Positions 50,837-59,392 of a stretch of 64,000 nt of DNA are shown here, piece by piece. A model generated the notes under the pieces. That model was not told the origin of the DNA. It saw nothing but the letters and a program-made list of their open reading frames with translations, and ran no database searches. The translations under genes were made by a program, and so were the position numbers. Source of the stretch: an uncultured Eubacteriales bacterium (lineage in GTDB: Bacteria; Bacillota; Clostridia; Oscillospirales; Oscillospiraceae). The stretch covers positions 1 through 64,000 of the forward strand of contig CASFFN010000002.1 of NCBI GenBank assembly GCA_949293985.1, read 5' to 3'. Positions within the stretch are counted from its first letter, which is position 1. The number at the start of each line of letters is the position of its first letter.

Positions 50837-52199
50837 AGTTGCGCCCCGCGCCCTGGCGGTGCTGCTGTTGGTTGCGGTACTGGTGGGAGGATTGTGCTTC
50901 TTCCTGTGGGAATACACCACCCAGGCATCCTCCTGGATCGTGTTCCCCGGTTCTCCTCATGTGTATACCGGCAATAATATTGACTGCGGCGTGGTGACCG
51001 ACGCCAACGGCACCCTGCTTTTGGATATGCGCCAGGACAGAACTTACAGCAGCGACGCGTTGCTGCGGATGGGGACGGTTCATTGGCTGGGAGACCGGGA
51101 CGGCTATGTGGAAGCGCCGGCCCTTTCCCACTATGCGGCCCAGATGGCGGGCTATTCCCTGGTAAACGGCGTGTACGCCTACGGAGAGACCGCCGGTGTG
51201 GCCCAGCTCACTCTGCTGGCAGAGGCCCAGAAGGCGGCGCTGGAGGCCATGGGAGCGTACAAAGGAACGGTGGCGGTGTATAATTACAAGACCGGACAGA
51301 TTCTGTGCGCCGTGTCCACCCCCACCTATGATCCGGACAATGTGCCGGATTTGGAAGCGGATACCACCGGAAAATACGAGGGAATGTATCTCAACCGCTT
51401 TACCCAGTCGGTGTATATTCCCGGTTCCATTTTCAAGGTGGTGACCCTGGCCGCGGCCTTGCAGGAGATTCCCGATTTGCAGGAGCAGACCTTTACCTGT
51501 ACCGGGGTCTACGAAATGGGCGTGGACAAAATCACCTGCGAAGGAGTCCACGGCACCCAAACGGTGAAGGAGGCCTTTGCCAATTCCTGCAACTGTGCCT
51601 TCGCCCAGATTTCCGAGGAGCTGGGCGGGGAAACCCTGGCAAAGTATGTGGAAGCTATGGGTATTACCGAGAGCCAGACCTTTGACGGCATTACCACGGC
51701 GGAGGGGAATTTCCAGGTGGACAACACCCCGGTGAATGTGGCCTGGAGCGCCATCGGTCAGTATATGGACCAAATCAATCCCTGCGCTTTCCTTACCTAC
51801 ATGGGAGCCATTGCCGCAGGCGGTGCAGCTGTGGAGCCTTACCTGGTGGAGAACATTACCGTGGGCAATACCACCACCTACCAGGCCAGCACCCACCGGT
51901 CAGAGCGGATTATGGACGCCCAAACCGCCAAAACCATGGAGGAATTTCTCCGGAATAATGTGGAAACCCGCTACGGCCCCGGAAACTTCGGCAGCCTCCG
52001 GGTGTGTGCCAAGACCGGCACGGCCCAGGTAGGCGGTGACCGAAAGTCCAACGCCATGCTGGCGGGCTTTACCACGGAAGAGGAATATCCCTTTGCCTTT
52101 ATCGTATGCGTGGAGGAGGGAGGCTACGGTGCCTCTACCTGTATCCCCATTGCTACCCAGGTGCTGGAGGCCTGTAAACAGGCGGTTGACAAAAATTGA
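50829..52199 (+). CDS. Class B penicillin-binding protein, probable SEDS partner
   Basis: Peptidoglycan transpeptidase of 456 residues. It has an N-terminal transmembrane anchor (about 7-29), a short dimerisation region, and a penicillin-binding domain from about residue 150. The active-site triad is present: SIFK (catalytic serine, near 200), SCN (near 255) and KTGTAQV (near 395). It resembles the short PbpA/FtsI type commonly paired with FHA-SEDS proteins in clostridia and actinobacteria. The start lies within the SEDS gene, so the pair is translationally coupled and probably forms one synthase. Confidence 0.92.
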   Translation: MNRVAPRALAVLLLVAVLVGGLCFFLWEYTTQASSWIVFPGSPHVYTGNNIDCGVVTDANGTLLLDMRQDRTYSSDALLRMGTVHWLGDRDGYVEAPALSHYAAQMAGYSLVNGVYAYGETAGVAQLTLLAEAQKAALEAMGAYKGTVAVYNYKTGQILCAVSTPTYDPDNVPDLEADTTGKYEGMYLNRFTQSVYIPGSIFKVVTLAAALQEIPDLQEQTFTCTGVYEMGVDKITCEGVHGTQTVKEAFANSCNCAFAQISEELGGETLAKYVEAMGITESQTFDGITTAEGNFQVDNTPVNVAWSAIGQYMDQINPCAFLTYMGAIAAGGAAVEPYLVENITVGNTTTYQASTHRSERIMDAQTAKTMEEFLRNNVETRYGPGNFGSLRVCAKTGTAQVGGDRKSNAMLAGFTTEEEYPFAFIVCVEEGGYGASTCIPIATQVLEACKQAVDKN

Positions 52200-52262
52200 A
52201 CATTGTGTGAATTCCACAAAACTCCCTTTGATTGCAAAAGTGTTTTTGGCGCTTTTGGGGTG

Positions 52263-52291
52263 TTGACAAATGTACGCCTCTGGGATACAAT
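52263..52291 (+). promoter_or_regulatory. Promoter of the liv operon leader
   Basis: -35 TTGACA (52263-52268), a 17-nt spacer and -10 TACAAT (52286-52291), a strong promoter. It drives the leader with the Leu-rich ORF and hairpins before livJ. Confidence 0.85.
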
Positions 52292-52321
52292 GTGAACATC
52301 TTAACAGGGAGGTACAAGACG

Positions 52322-52489
52322 ATGATGGTTTCCTACAATGCTTCTTCCAATCGGTCTTACTGCTGCATGAACGCTTCCGCAGCGGGTACCTCCGTGCGCG
52401 CCGGCATGATTATGGACATTGCTGTTCTGGCAATGTCCATTTTTTGCATTCTGTCCCTAAGCCTGCTGGCTCTGCTGGTTGCCCCATAG
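52322..52489 (+). CDS. Leucine-rich leader peptide or small membrane protein upstream of livJ
   Basis: A 55-codon ORF with a good start: AGGGAGG (52306-52312) lies 9 nt before ATG 52322. The C-terminal half is hydrophobic, and six of its last 13 sense codons are leucine (ILSLSLLALLVAP), with Ile and Val as well. The stop codon lies 1 nt before a segment that can pair with the livJ terminator stem (see 52491-52547). This is the layout of a leader peptide that senses leucine supply. An alternative is a genuine one-helix membrane protein. Its codons 31-41 also contain a perfect terminator-like hairpin. Confidence 0.6.
   Translation: MMVSYNASSNRSYCCMNASAAGTSVRAGMIMDIAVLAMSIFCILSLSLLALLVAP
52412..52445 (+). 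terminator. Terminator-like hairpin inside the leader ORF
   Basis: ATGGACATTGC (52412-52422) pairs perfectly with GCAATGTCCAT (52430-52440) across a 7-nt loop, followed by six T (52440-52445). A translating ribosome would prevent it forming, so it could shut off untranslated leader RNA. It would then act as a polarity checkpoint ahead of the main attenuator. Confidence 0.65.
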
Positions 52490-52490
52490 C

Positions 52491-52547
52491 ACCGCTTTTT
52501 ATGGTATAGAAGAAGCGGTTGTGTATAAGCACAGCCGCTTCCTTTTA
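52491..52547 (+). promoter_or_regulatory. Attenuator with competing antiterminator and terminator hairpins before livJ
   Basis: Three segments compete. ACCGCTT (52491-52497) pairs with AAGCGGT (52513-52519) to form an antiterminator, extendable by two pairs. The same middle segment GAAGCGGTTGTG (52512-52523) pairs with CACAGCCGCTTC (52530-52541) to form a terminator followed by C and TTTT. A ribosome at the leader stop (52487-52489) would cover the first segment and allow termination. One stalled on the preceding leucine codons would leave it free and favour read-through into livJ. Confidence 0.68.
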
Positions 52548-52583
52548 TAAATGTTATAAATGGAAAATGAAAGGGAGATTTTT

Positions 52584-53735
52584 ATGAAGAAGGTATTTGC
52601 ATTTGTCATGGCCGCATGTATGGCAGCAACCATGTTTGTGGGCTGCGCCCCCAAGAAGGGGGGAGAGGAAGAAGCCAGAGTGATTAAGGTTGGCACCAGC
52701 GGACCTCTCACCGGCGGCAACGCCATGTACGGCAACGCCGTCGCCAACGGCCTGAAGCTGGCCTTTGAGGAAATCAATGCCAAGGGCGGCCTGCAGTTTG
52801 AGGTCAATGCCCAGGACGACGAAGGCGACACCGAGAAGGCGGTCAACGCCTACACTACCCTGAGGGACTGGGGTATGCAGATTATGGCCGGACCCACTAC
52901 CTCCGCTGCCGCCGCCGCAACCGCCGCGGAATGCGCCTCTGACCGGGTGTTTATGATGACCCCCTCCGCTTCCGATGTATCCGTCATTGCCGCCGGTGAC
53001 AACATCTTCCAGATCTGCTTCACCGACCCCAACCAGGGCATTGGCTCTGCCGACTACATTTCCCAGCACAATCTGGGCACTGCCATTGGCGTCATCTATG
53101 ACTCCTCCAACCCCTACTCCACCGGAATTTACGAGAAGTTCCAGGAGAGAGCCGGCGAGATCGGTCTGAATGTGGTGGCCGTGGAAGCCTTTACCGAGGA
53201 CAACAAGGCAGACCTGACCACCCAGGTGACCAAGTGCCAGGCAGCCGGATGCGATTTGATTTTCCTGCCCATCTATGCGGCGGAAGCTACCCAGGTTCTG
53301 ACTTACGCTGATAAGATTGGCTACACCCCCAAGTTCTTCGGCTGTGACGGCCTGGACGGCATCCTGGCTGTGGAAGGCTTTGACCCGGCTCTGGCCGAGG
53401 GTGTCATGCTTCTGACCCCCTTCGACGCCACCGCAACCGACGAAAAGACCCAAAACTTTGTGAAGAACTATACCGAAAAGTTCGGCATTGCCCCCAACCA
53501 GTTCGCTGCGGATGCTTACGACGTGGCCTACGTGATTGCCGCCGCCTGCGAGGCCGGCAAGGTTACCCCGGATATGACTGCAGAGCAGATTTGCGACATC
53601 CTGGTGGAGCAGGTCCTGTCCATGAGCTTTGACGGCCTCACCGGCGAGGGAATGCAGTGGAGCGAGGACGGCGCCGTTTCCAAGGAGCCTAAGGCTGTGA
53701 AGATTGAAAACGGTGTTTATGTAGGTATCGAATAA
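52584..53735 (+). CDS. livJ: Branched-chain amino acid ABC transporter substrate-binding lipoprotein
   Basis: Extracellular Leu/Ile/Val-binding lipoprotein. The 383-residue protein has signal MKKVFAFVMAACMAATMFVGC with the lipobox cysteine at about residue 21. The periplasmic-binding type I fold follows: IKVGTSGPLTGGNAMYGNAVANGLKLAFEEIN, MAGPTTSAAAAATAAECASD and GVIYDSSNPYSTGIYEKF. I used ATG 52584 after AAGGGAG, not the weaker start 24 nt upstream. A GC-rich hairpin follows the gene, which probably lets it be made in excess over the permease genes. Confidence 0.93.
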   Translation: MKKVFAFVMAACMAATMFVGCAPKKGGEEEARVIKVGTSGPLTGGNAMYGNAVANGLKLAFEEINAKGGLQFEVNAQDDEGDTEKAVNAYTTLRDWGMQIMAGPTTSAAAAATAAECASDRVFMMTPSASDVSVIAAGDNIFQICFTDPNQGIGSADYISQHNLGTAIGVIYDSSNPYSTGIYEKFQERAGEIGLNVVAVEAFTEDNKADLTTQVTKCQAAGCDLIFLPIYAAEATQVLTYADKIGYTPKFFGCDGLDGILAVEGFDPALAEGVMLLTPFDATATDEKTQNFVKNYTEKFGIAPNQFAADAYDVAYVIAAACEAGKVTPDMTAEQICDILVEQVLSMSFDGLTGEGMQWSEDGAVSKEPKAVKIENGVYVGIE

Positions 53736-53752
53736 TACATAGACTGATTTGG

Positions 53753-53781
53753 AACCGGGCGGGGACTCCCCCCGCCCGGTT
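53753..53781 (+). terminator. Hairpin between livJ and livH, probable partial terminator
   Basis: A 12-bp perfect GC-rich stem pairs AACCGGGCGGGG (53753-53764) with CCCCGGCCC-type arm ending GGTT (53770-53781). Only ATTCGGTCTTT follows, a poor T run, so read-through to livH is likely and the stem may mainly stabilise livJ mRNA. Confidence 0.5.
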
Positions 53782-53857
53782 ATTCGGTCTTTCACCGGTC
53801 TATGAGAGCGCCCACCGGGGCTTTGTCATAGGCTGTTGAAGAAAGTGAGGAAGAAAC

Positions 53858-54739
53858 ATGGAATTTTTACAGTATACCATCAACGGTATCAGTATCGGCG
53901 CCGTGTATGCCATTATCGCTTTGGGCTATACCATGGTTTACGGCATTGCCAAGATGCTGAACTTTGCCCACGGCGATATCATTATGGTAGGCGCGTATAT
54001 CTCCTTCTCCGTTACCAGTTACCTGCATATGTCCCCCTACCTGAGCGTTTTGATAGCCATGGTGGGCTGCGTGGTGCTGGGTGTGCTGATTGAGGCTTTG
54101 GCCTACCGGCCCTTGCGGGGAGCGCCCAGCCTGGCGGTGCTGATTACGGCCATCGGAGCCAGCTACTTCCTGCAAAATGCCGCCCAGCTGATCTGGGGCA
54201 GCGATCCGAAAAACTTTACCAGTATCGTGACCTTTTCTCCCATCAAGCTCTTTGACGGCCAGGTTACCATTACCGGTGAGGTGCTGGTAACGGTTGTCAC
54301 TTGTATTGTGATTATGATTGGCCTGGTGCTTTTCACAGAGAAAACCAAGATCGGCAAGTCCATGCGGGCGGTTTCCGAGGACCGGGATGCAGCCCAGCTT
54401 ATGGGCATCCATGTGAACCGCACCATTTCCGTGACCTTTGCCATCGGCTCTGCCCTGGCAGCCATTGCGGGAATTCTCCTGTGCTCCACCGTGCCCACCC
54501 TCCAGCCCACCACCGGCTCCATGCCCGGTATCCGTGCCTTTACGGCGGCGGTGTTCGGCGGCATCGGCTCCATTCCCGGAGCTATGCTGGGCGGCCTGGT
54601 GCTGGGACTGGTAGAGACCTTTACCAAGGGCTATATTTCCACCCAGTTTTCCGATGCGGTGGTGTTCCTGGTGCTGATTGTGGTGCTGCTGGTGAAGCCG
54701 GCAGGCCTGCTTGGCAAGAACATCCAGGAGAAAGTGTAA
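53858..54739 (+). CDS. livH: Branched-chain amino acid ABC transporter permease LivH
   Basis: One of two membrane subunits. The 293-residue protein has about eight membrane segments and the LivH signature YTINGISIGAVYAIIALGYTMVYGIAKMLNFAHGD in its first 45 residues. The coupling loop RAVSEDRDAAQLMGIHVNRTI (near 170-190) contacts the ATPases. GAGGAAG precedes the start. Overlap with livM is nil, but only 10 nt separate them. Confidence 0.94.
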   Translation: MEFLQYTINGISIGAVYAIIALGYTMVYGIAKMLNFAHGDIIMVGAYISFSVTSYLHMSPYLSVLIAMVGCVVLGVLIEALAYRPLRGAPSLAVLITAIGASYFLQNAAQLIWGSDPKNFTSIVTFSPIKLFDGQVTITGEVLVTVVTCIVIMIGLVLFTEKTKIGKSMRAVSEDRDAAQLMGIHVNRTISVTFAIGSALAAIAGILLCSTVPTLQPTTGSMPGIRAFTAAVFGGIGSIPGAMLGGLVLGLVETFTKGYISTQFSDAVVFLVLIVVLLVKPAGLLGKNIQEKV

Positions 54740-54749
54740 GGTGATGGGT

Positions 54750-55821
54750 ATGCGTTTACAAAATATCTGGCAGAAAAACAAAACCAACCTGCTTACATAC
54801 GGAACGGTGACGGTGGCATTTCTGGTGCTGCAAATTTTGTCCAGCCAGGATATGCTGTCCCGATCCACCCAGGGCTATCTGGTTCCCATCTGCGCCTACA
54901 TTGTGATGGCGGTGTCTTTGAATCTGGTGGTGGGCGTTTCCGGCGAGCTGAGCCTGGGCCATGCGGGCTTCATGGGTGTGGGCGCCTTTGTGGGCGTGGT
55001 GATTTCCGGAAGCCTGAAGGGTGCAGTGGAAAGCGACGCTTTGCGGCTGGTGCTGTCCATGGTGGGCGGCGGCCTGATGGCAGGTGTGGCCGGTGTGATT
55101 ATCGGCGTGCCGGTACTTCGCCTCCGGGGTGACTATCTGGCAATCGTCACCCTGGCTTTCGGAGAAATTCTCAAGAATATCATCGGCAATATTTACATCG
55201 GCAAGGATTCTTCCGGATTGCACTTTGCCATGAGCGCCGGCGGCGTATCCCTGGAAGAGGGAGGCACCATGCTCCTGAAAGGCCCCATGGGCGCTACCGG
55301 CATTGAAAAGCTCTCCTCCTTCACGGCAGGCTTTTTGCTGATTCTCTTTACCCTCTTTGTGGTGCTGAATCTCATCCACTCCAAGGAAGGCCGGGCCATC
55401 AAGGCCATCCGGGACAACCGGATTGCGGCAGAGTGCGTAGGCATCCATGTGACCGCCTTCAAGCTGAAGGCCTTTGTGGTGGCGTCGGTGCTGGCAGGCA
55501 TGGCTGGCGCTCTGTTTGCCCAGAACTACTCGGCTATCACTGCGGATAAGTTTGACTTTACCAACTCCATCAACATTCTGGTGTTTGTGGTGCTGGGCGG
55601 CATGGGCAACATCCTGGGCTCTGTGATTTCCGCCACGGTGCTCTACCTGCTGCCGGAGCTGCTCCGGGGCCTGCAGGACTTCCGCATGATTTTGTACGCG
55701 GTGGTGCTGATTGTGGTAATGCTGTGCACCTGGTCTCCCCAGGTGAAGGGCAAGATGCAGGTGGCCCGGATGTGGCTGGGCAAGCAGAAAGACAAAATTT
55801 TCAGAAAGGGGGCGGCCGACC

Positions 55822-55829
<8 letters not shown>
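54750..55829 (+). CDS. livM: Branched-chain amino acid ABC transporter permease LivM
   Basis: Second membrane subunit, 359 residues with about nine membrane segments. LivM hallmarks are AVSLNLVVGVSGELSLGHAGFMGVGAF (near 51-77), RLRGDYLAIVTLAFGEI (near 121-137) and the coupling loop KAIRDNRIAAECVGIHV. ATG 54750 is 5 nt after AAGGTGA; ATG 54744 is too close. The last codons overlap livG by 8 nt. Confidence 0.93.
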
Positions 55830-56664
<835 letters not shown>

Positions 56665-56667
56665 GTT

Positions 56668-57366
56668 ATGCTGAAAATTCAGGATATTCATGTCTATTAC
56701 GGAGCCATCCACGCAGTCAAAGGAGTGAGCTTTCAGGTCAATCAGGGCGAAATTGTGGCCCTGATCGGGGCCAACGGCGCCGGAAAGAGTACGATTCTGA
56801 AAACCGTTTCCGGCCTGATGCATCCCCGCAGCGGCTCTATTACCTTTATGGACCAGGATATTACCCACACGGAAGCCTACAAGCTGGTGCGCCATGGCTT
56901 GGCCCATGTACCGGAGGGACGGCGGATTTTCCTGCAAATGAGCGTGCAGGAAAATCTGGAAATGGGCGCCTTTACCCAGAAAGAGGTCTCCAAAGAGGAT
57001 TTGGAGCGGGTCTACACCCTGTTTCCCAGGCTGAAGGAGCGGCGCAAGCAGGTGGCGGGCACCCTTTCCGGCGGCGAGCAGCAGATGCTGGCCATGAGCC
57101 GGGCTCTTATGAGTAAGCCCCGGCTTATGATGCTGGATGAGCCGTCCATGGGTCTTGCCCCTATTCTGGTGGACCAGATTTTTGACATTATCCGGGAGCT
57201 GCACCAGTCCGGCACCACCATTTTGCTGGTGGAGCAGAACGCCAGCAAGGCGCTGGAAATTGCGGACCGGGCCTATGTGCTGGAAACCGGCGTCGTGACC
57301 CTCTCCGGTACCGGCGCGGAGCTGGCCAGCAGCGACGAAGTACGAAAAGCCTACCTGGGCGGTTAA
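56668..57366 (+). CDS. livF: Branched-chain amino acid ABC transporter ATP-binding protein LivF
   Basis: Second ATPase subunit, 232 residues. It begins MLKIQDIHVYYGAIHAVKGV, typical of LivF, with Walker A GANGAGKST (near 36-44), LAHVPEGRRIF, signature LSGGEQQMLAMSRAL (near 133) and Walker B LMMLDEPSMGLAP (near 153). The C-terminal VLETGVVTLSGTGAEL is also family-typical. It completes the liv operon, which ends in a strong terminator. Confidence 0.94.
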   Translation: MLKIQDIHVYYGAIHAVKGVSFQVNQGEIVALIGANGAGKSTILKTVSGLMHPRSGSITFMDQDITHTEAYKLVRHGLAHVPEGRRIFLQMSVQENLEMGAFTQKEVSKEDLERVYTLFPRLKERRKQVAGTLSGGEQQMLAMSRALMSKPRLMMLDEPSMGLAPILVDQIFDIIRELHQSGTTILLVEQNASKALEIADRAYVLETGVVTLSGTGAELASSDEVRKAYLGG

Positions 57367-57371
57367 AAATG

Positions 57372-57409
57372 AACACCTCCTGCATAGAATCTGGCAGGAG
57401 GTGTTTTTT
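57372..57409 (+). terminator. liv operon terminator
   Basis: AACACCTCCTGC (57372-57383) pairs with GCAGGAGGTGT (57394-57404), followed by six T (57404-57409). The 3' arm contains AGGAGG, which doubles as the ribosome binding site of the next small ORF. Confidence 0.92.
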
Positions 57410-57568
57410 ATGTGCCGCTATCACCAGCTCTGGGGAAGTGCGCTGATTGCCTTTGGGGGAGGCATCCTGTTGGGAGCCTGGCTGGAAGGTGGTTTTTTGT
57501 GCAGCTGTCTTGGCATCGGCCTGATGCTTTTGGGATTTTATCTTTTCCGGCCCGGCTGTCGGTCATAA
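57410..57568 (+). CDS. Small hydrophobic membrane protein
   Basis: A 52-codon ORF starting ATG-TGC (MCRYHQLWGSALIAFGGGIL) and ending FYLFRPGCRS. Two hydrophobic, glycine-rich segments with a short loop suggest a two-helix membrane protein with four cysteines. The only SD is AGGAGG inside the 3' arm of the liv terminator, 8 nt upstream. Codon use resembles that of its neighbours and the ORF sits before a spore-coat gene, so it may be expressed during sporulation. I do not recognise a family. Confidence 0.5.
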   Translation: MCRYHQLWGSALIAFGGGILLGAWLEGGFLCSCLGIGLMLLGFYLFRPGCRS

Positions 57569-57624
57569 CCTTGTCCCGGGGTGAATAGGCTGTAACAGCA
57601 ATGGGGGAGAAGGAGTGATTTCCA

Positions 57625-59124
57625 ATGGAATTACAATTTGACAAGCAGCCCATTTCCTGCCTGAATCAGGTGAAATGGGAACAGAAAAATCAGGAGCTTA
57701 CCCAGGAAATCCGTCTGACGGAGGATTTGCCGGATGTGGGCAGCGTCCTGGGAGCCTGGGGGCAGTCAATCGTCCGGGGCAAGCAGTGGCGCAAAGGAAA
57801 TATGGAGGTAACCGGCGGGGTCATGGTGTTTGTACTCTATGCCCCGGAGGACGGCTCCGCCCCCCGGGGGGTACAGACCTGGCTGCCCTTCACCGCCACC
57901 TGGGAGCTTCCGGAGACCCGGCATGACGGCGCTATCTGCGTGTGCTGCCAGCTTACCGGAGTGGACGCCCGTTCTGCCTCTGCCCGGAAGCTCATTGTCC
58001 GGGCCGGGCTGGGAATCCAGGGAGAGGCTCTGGTACCGGAGGAACGGGAGCTGACCACCCTGGGAGAAATCCCGGAGGATGTGCAGGTGCTGCGAAGAAA
58101 GTATCCGGTGCGCCTGCCTACGGAGGCCGGGGAAAAGGCCTTTGCCCTGGAGGACTCCATGAATCCCCCCACCGCCGGGGGCGGGATTTCCCGGATTCTC
58201 CGGTACAGTCTGGCGCCGGAAATTCTGGATGAGAAGGTCATGGAGGACAAGGTGGTGTTCCGGGGAATCGCCCAGGTCCATGTGCTGTACCTGGGAACAG
58301 ACGATTGCATCTATCCCTGGGACTTCGAGATTCCCTTTTCCCAGTATACCCAGCTGGACCAGGAACACGCCCTGGAGGCCCAGGCCCGGATTGTTCCGGT
58401 AATCACCAGCCTGGAGCTGGAACCTGAGGAGGATGGACAGGTGCAGCTGAAAGCCGGGCTTGCCTGCCAGTATGTGATTTTTGACTCCAAGCTTCTGGAA
58501 GTGGCGGAGGATGGCTACAGCAACACCCGGAAGGTAAGTCCCTGCCGGGAACCGTTGGAACTGCCGGTGCTGCTGGATTGGGATACCCAGCCGGTGACGG
58601 TGGAGGAGAGCTTCGCCGCCCAGGGAACCCGGATGGCGGACGGAGCCGTGTATTGGGAGCAGCCCCAGATTCTCTGCCAGGAGCAGGAGGTTTCCCTGTG
58701 CCTTCGGGGAACGGCGCAAATGCTGTACTATGACTTGGAGGGGAACCTTCAATGCCAGAGCCAGCCCTGGGAGTGGTGCCGGAAGCTGGAAGCCCACCCC
58801 AATGCCCAGCTCCAGGCCCAGGTCCTTCCGGTGGGGAAGGTGTCCGGGAACCTTTCCGGCGCCGGCGGCACGCTGCGGGCGGAGCTGACCATGTCCTCCA
58901 CCACCCGGAACAGCCGGGGCATGAACCAGGTGACCGGACTGGAGCTGGGAGATCCTGTCCGCCCCGACCCCAACCGCCCCAGTCTGATTGTCCAGAAGCT
59001 GGGAGACGGGGATTTGTGGTCCCTGGCCAAAAGCTGCGGCTCCACGGTGGAAGCCATCACCCAGGCCAACGGTCTGGAAGGAGAGCCGGGCCCGGATACG
59101 CTGCTGCTGATTCCGGTAATGTAA
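57625..59124 (+). CDS. sipL: SipL-type spore coat morphogenesis protein (DUF3794/SPOCS and LysM)
   Basis: A 499-residue soluble protein with tandem DUF3794 (SPOCS) domains covering about 1-435, seen in the recurring pattern of DVGSVLGAWGQ (near 33), RFRGIAQ-like FRGIAQVHVLYLGTDDCIYPW (near 213) and LCLRGTAQMLYYDLEGN (near 355). A C-terminal LysM-like domain (about 450-499: LIVQKLGDGDLWSLAKSCGSTVEAITQANGL) follows. In Clostridioides difficile SipL has the same architecture and its LysM domain binds SpoIVA to localise the coat. It is therefore predicted to act in the mother cell during sporulation. No other coat genes adjoin. Preceded by GAAGGAG. Confidence 0.85.
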   Translation: MELQFDKQPISCLNQVKWEQKNQELTQEIRLTEDLPDVGSVLGAWGQSIVRGKQWRKGNMEVTGGVMVFVLYAPEDGSAPRGVQTWLPFTATWELPETRHDGAICVCCQLTGVDARSASARKLIVRAGLGIQGEALVPEERELTTLGEIPEDVQVLRRKYPVRLPTEAGEKAFALEDSMNPPTAGGGISRILRYSLAPEILDEKVMEDKVVFRGIAQVHVLYLGTDDCIYPWDFEIPFSQYTQLDQEHALEAQARIVPVITSLELEPEEDGQVQLKAGLACQYVIFDSKLLEVAEDGYSNTRKVSPCREPLELPVLLDWDTQPVTVEESFAAQGTRMADGAVYWEQPQILCQEQEVSLCLRGTAQMLYYDLEGNLQCQSQPWEWCRKLEAHPNAQLQAQVLPVGKVSGNLSGAGGTLRAELTMSSTTRNSRGMNQVTGLELGDPVRPDPNRPSLIVQKLGDGDLWSLAKSCGSTVEAITQANGLEGEPGPDTLLLIPVM

Positions 59125-59130
59125 AAAAGG

Positions 59131-59163
59131 TGCCGCTGCGTGGGAGATACGCAGCGGCATTTT
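59131..59163 (+). terminator. Terminator after sipL
   Basis: TGCCGCTGCGT (59131-59141) pairs with ACGCAGCGGCA (59149-59159), followed by four T. Confidence 0.85.
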
Positions 59164-59213
59164 GGCGGATGTCGCATTGGGAGAATATATCCGCCGCTTA
59201 TACCCTATGACAA

Positions 59214-59270
59214 ATGCAAGGGGATATGCAAGGGGAAGCTGTCGATAGCCCGGGGAATTTTTCCTTGCAT
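59214..59270 (+). promoter_or_regulatory. Repeated operator-like sites upstream of the CobW genes
   Basis: ATGCAAGGGG occurs twice in tandem 12 bp apart (59214-59223, 59226-59235). The inverted copy CCTTGCAT (59263-59270) overlaps the -35 box of the promoter. Spacing and placement suggest a regulator binding site, perhaps for a metal-responsive repressor given the metal GTPases downstream. The regulator is unknown. Confidence 0.45.
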
Positions 59271-59292
59271 ATTCTTCCGAAAGTGCTATACT
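59265..59292 (+). promoter_or_regulatory. Promoter of the CobW gene pair
   Basis: -35 TTGCAT (59265-59270), a 16-nt spacer and -10 TATACT (59287-59292). About 95 nt of leader precede the first CobW start. Confidence 0.6.
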
Positions 59293-59392
59293 ATATAATG
59301 CAAACGGTCAAAAGCGCCATTTTATCAGGGCGCTTTCCCGGAAGTCCGGGACTTTTTGACGGTTGTACTGAATTTACAGAAGGTGTTTGATT

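Noticed and set aside
52380-52500. T-box riboswitch for leucine upstream of livJ
   Set aside because: A GGGTACC near 52384 recalls the T-box core, but the TGGNACCGCG sequence and specifier stem are not there. The ORF-based attenuator explains the structure better.
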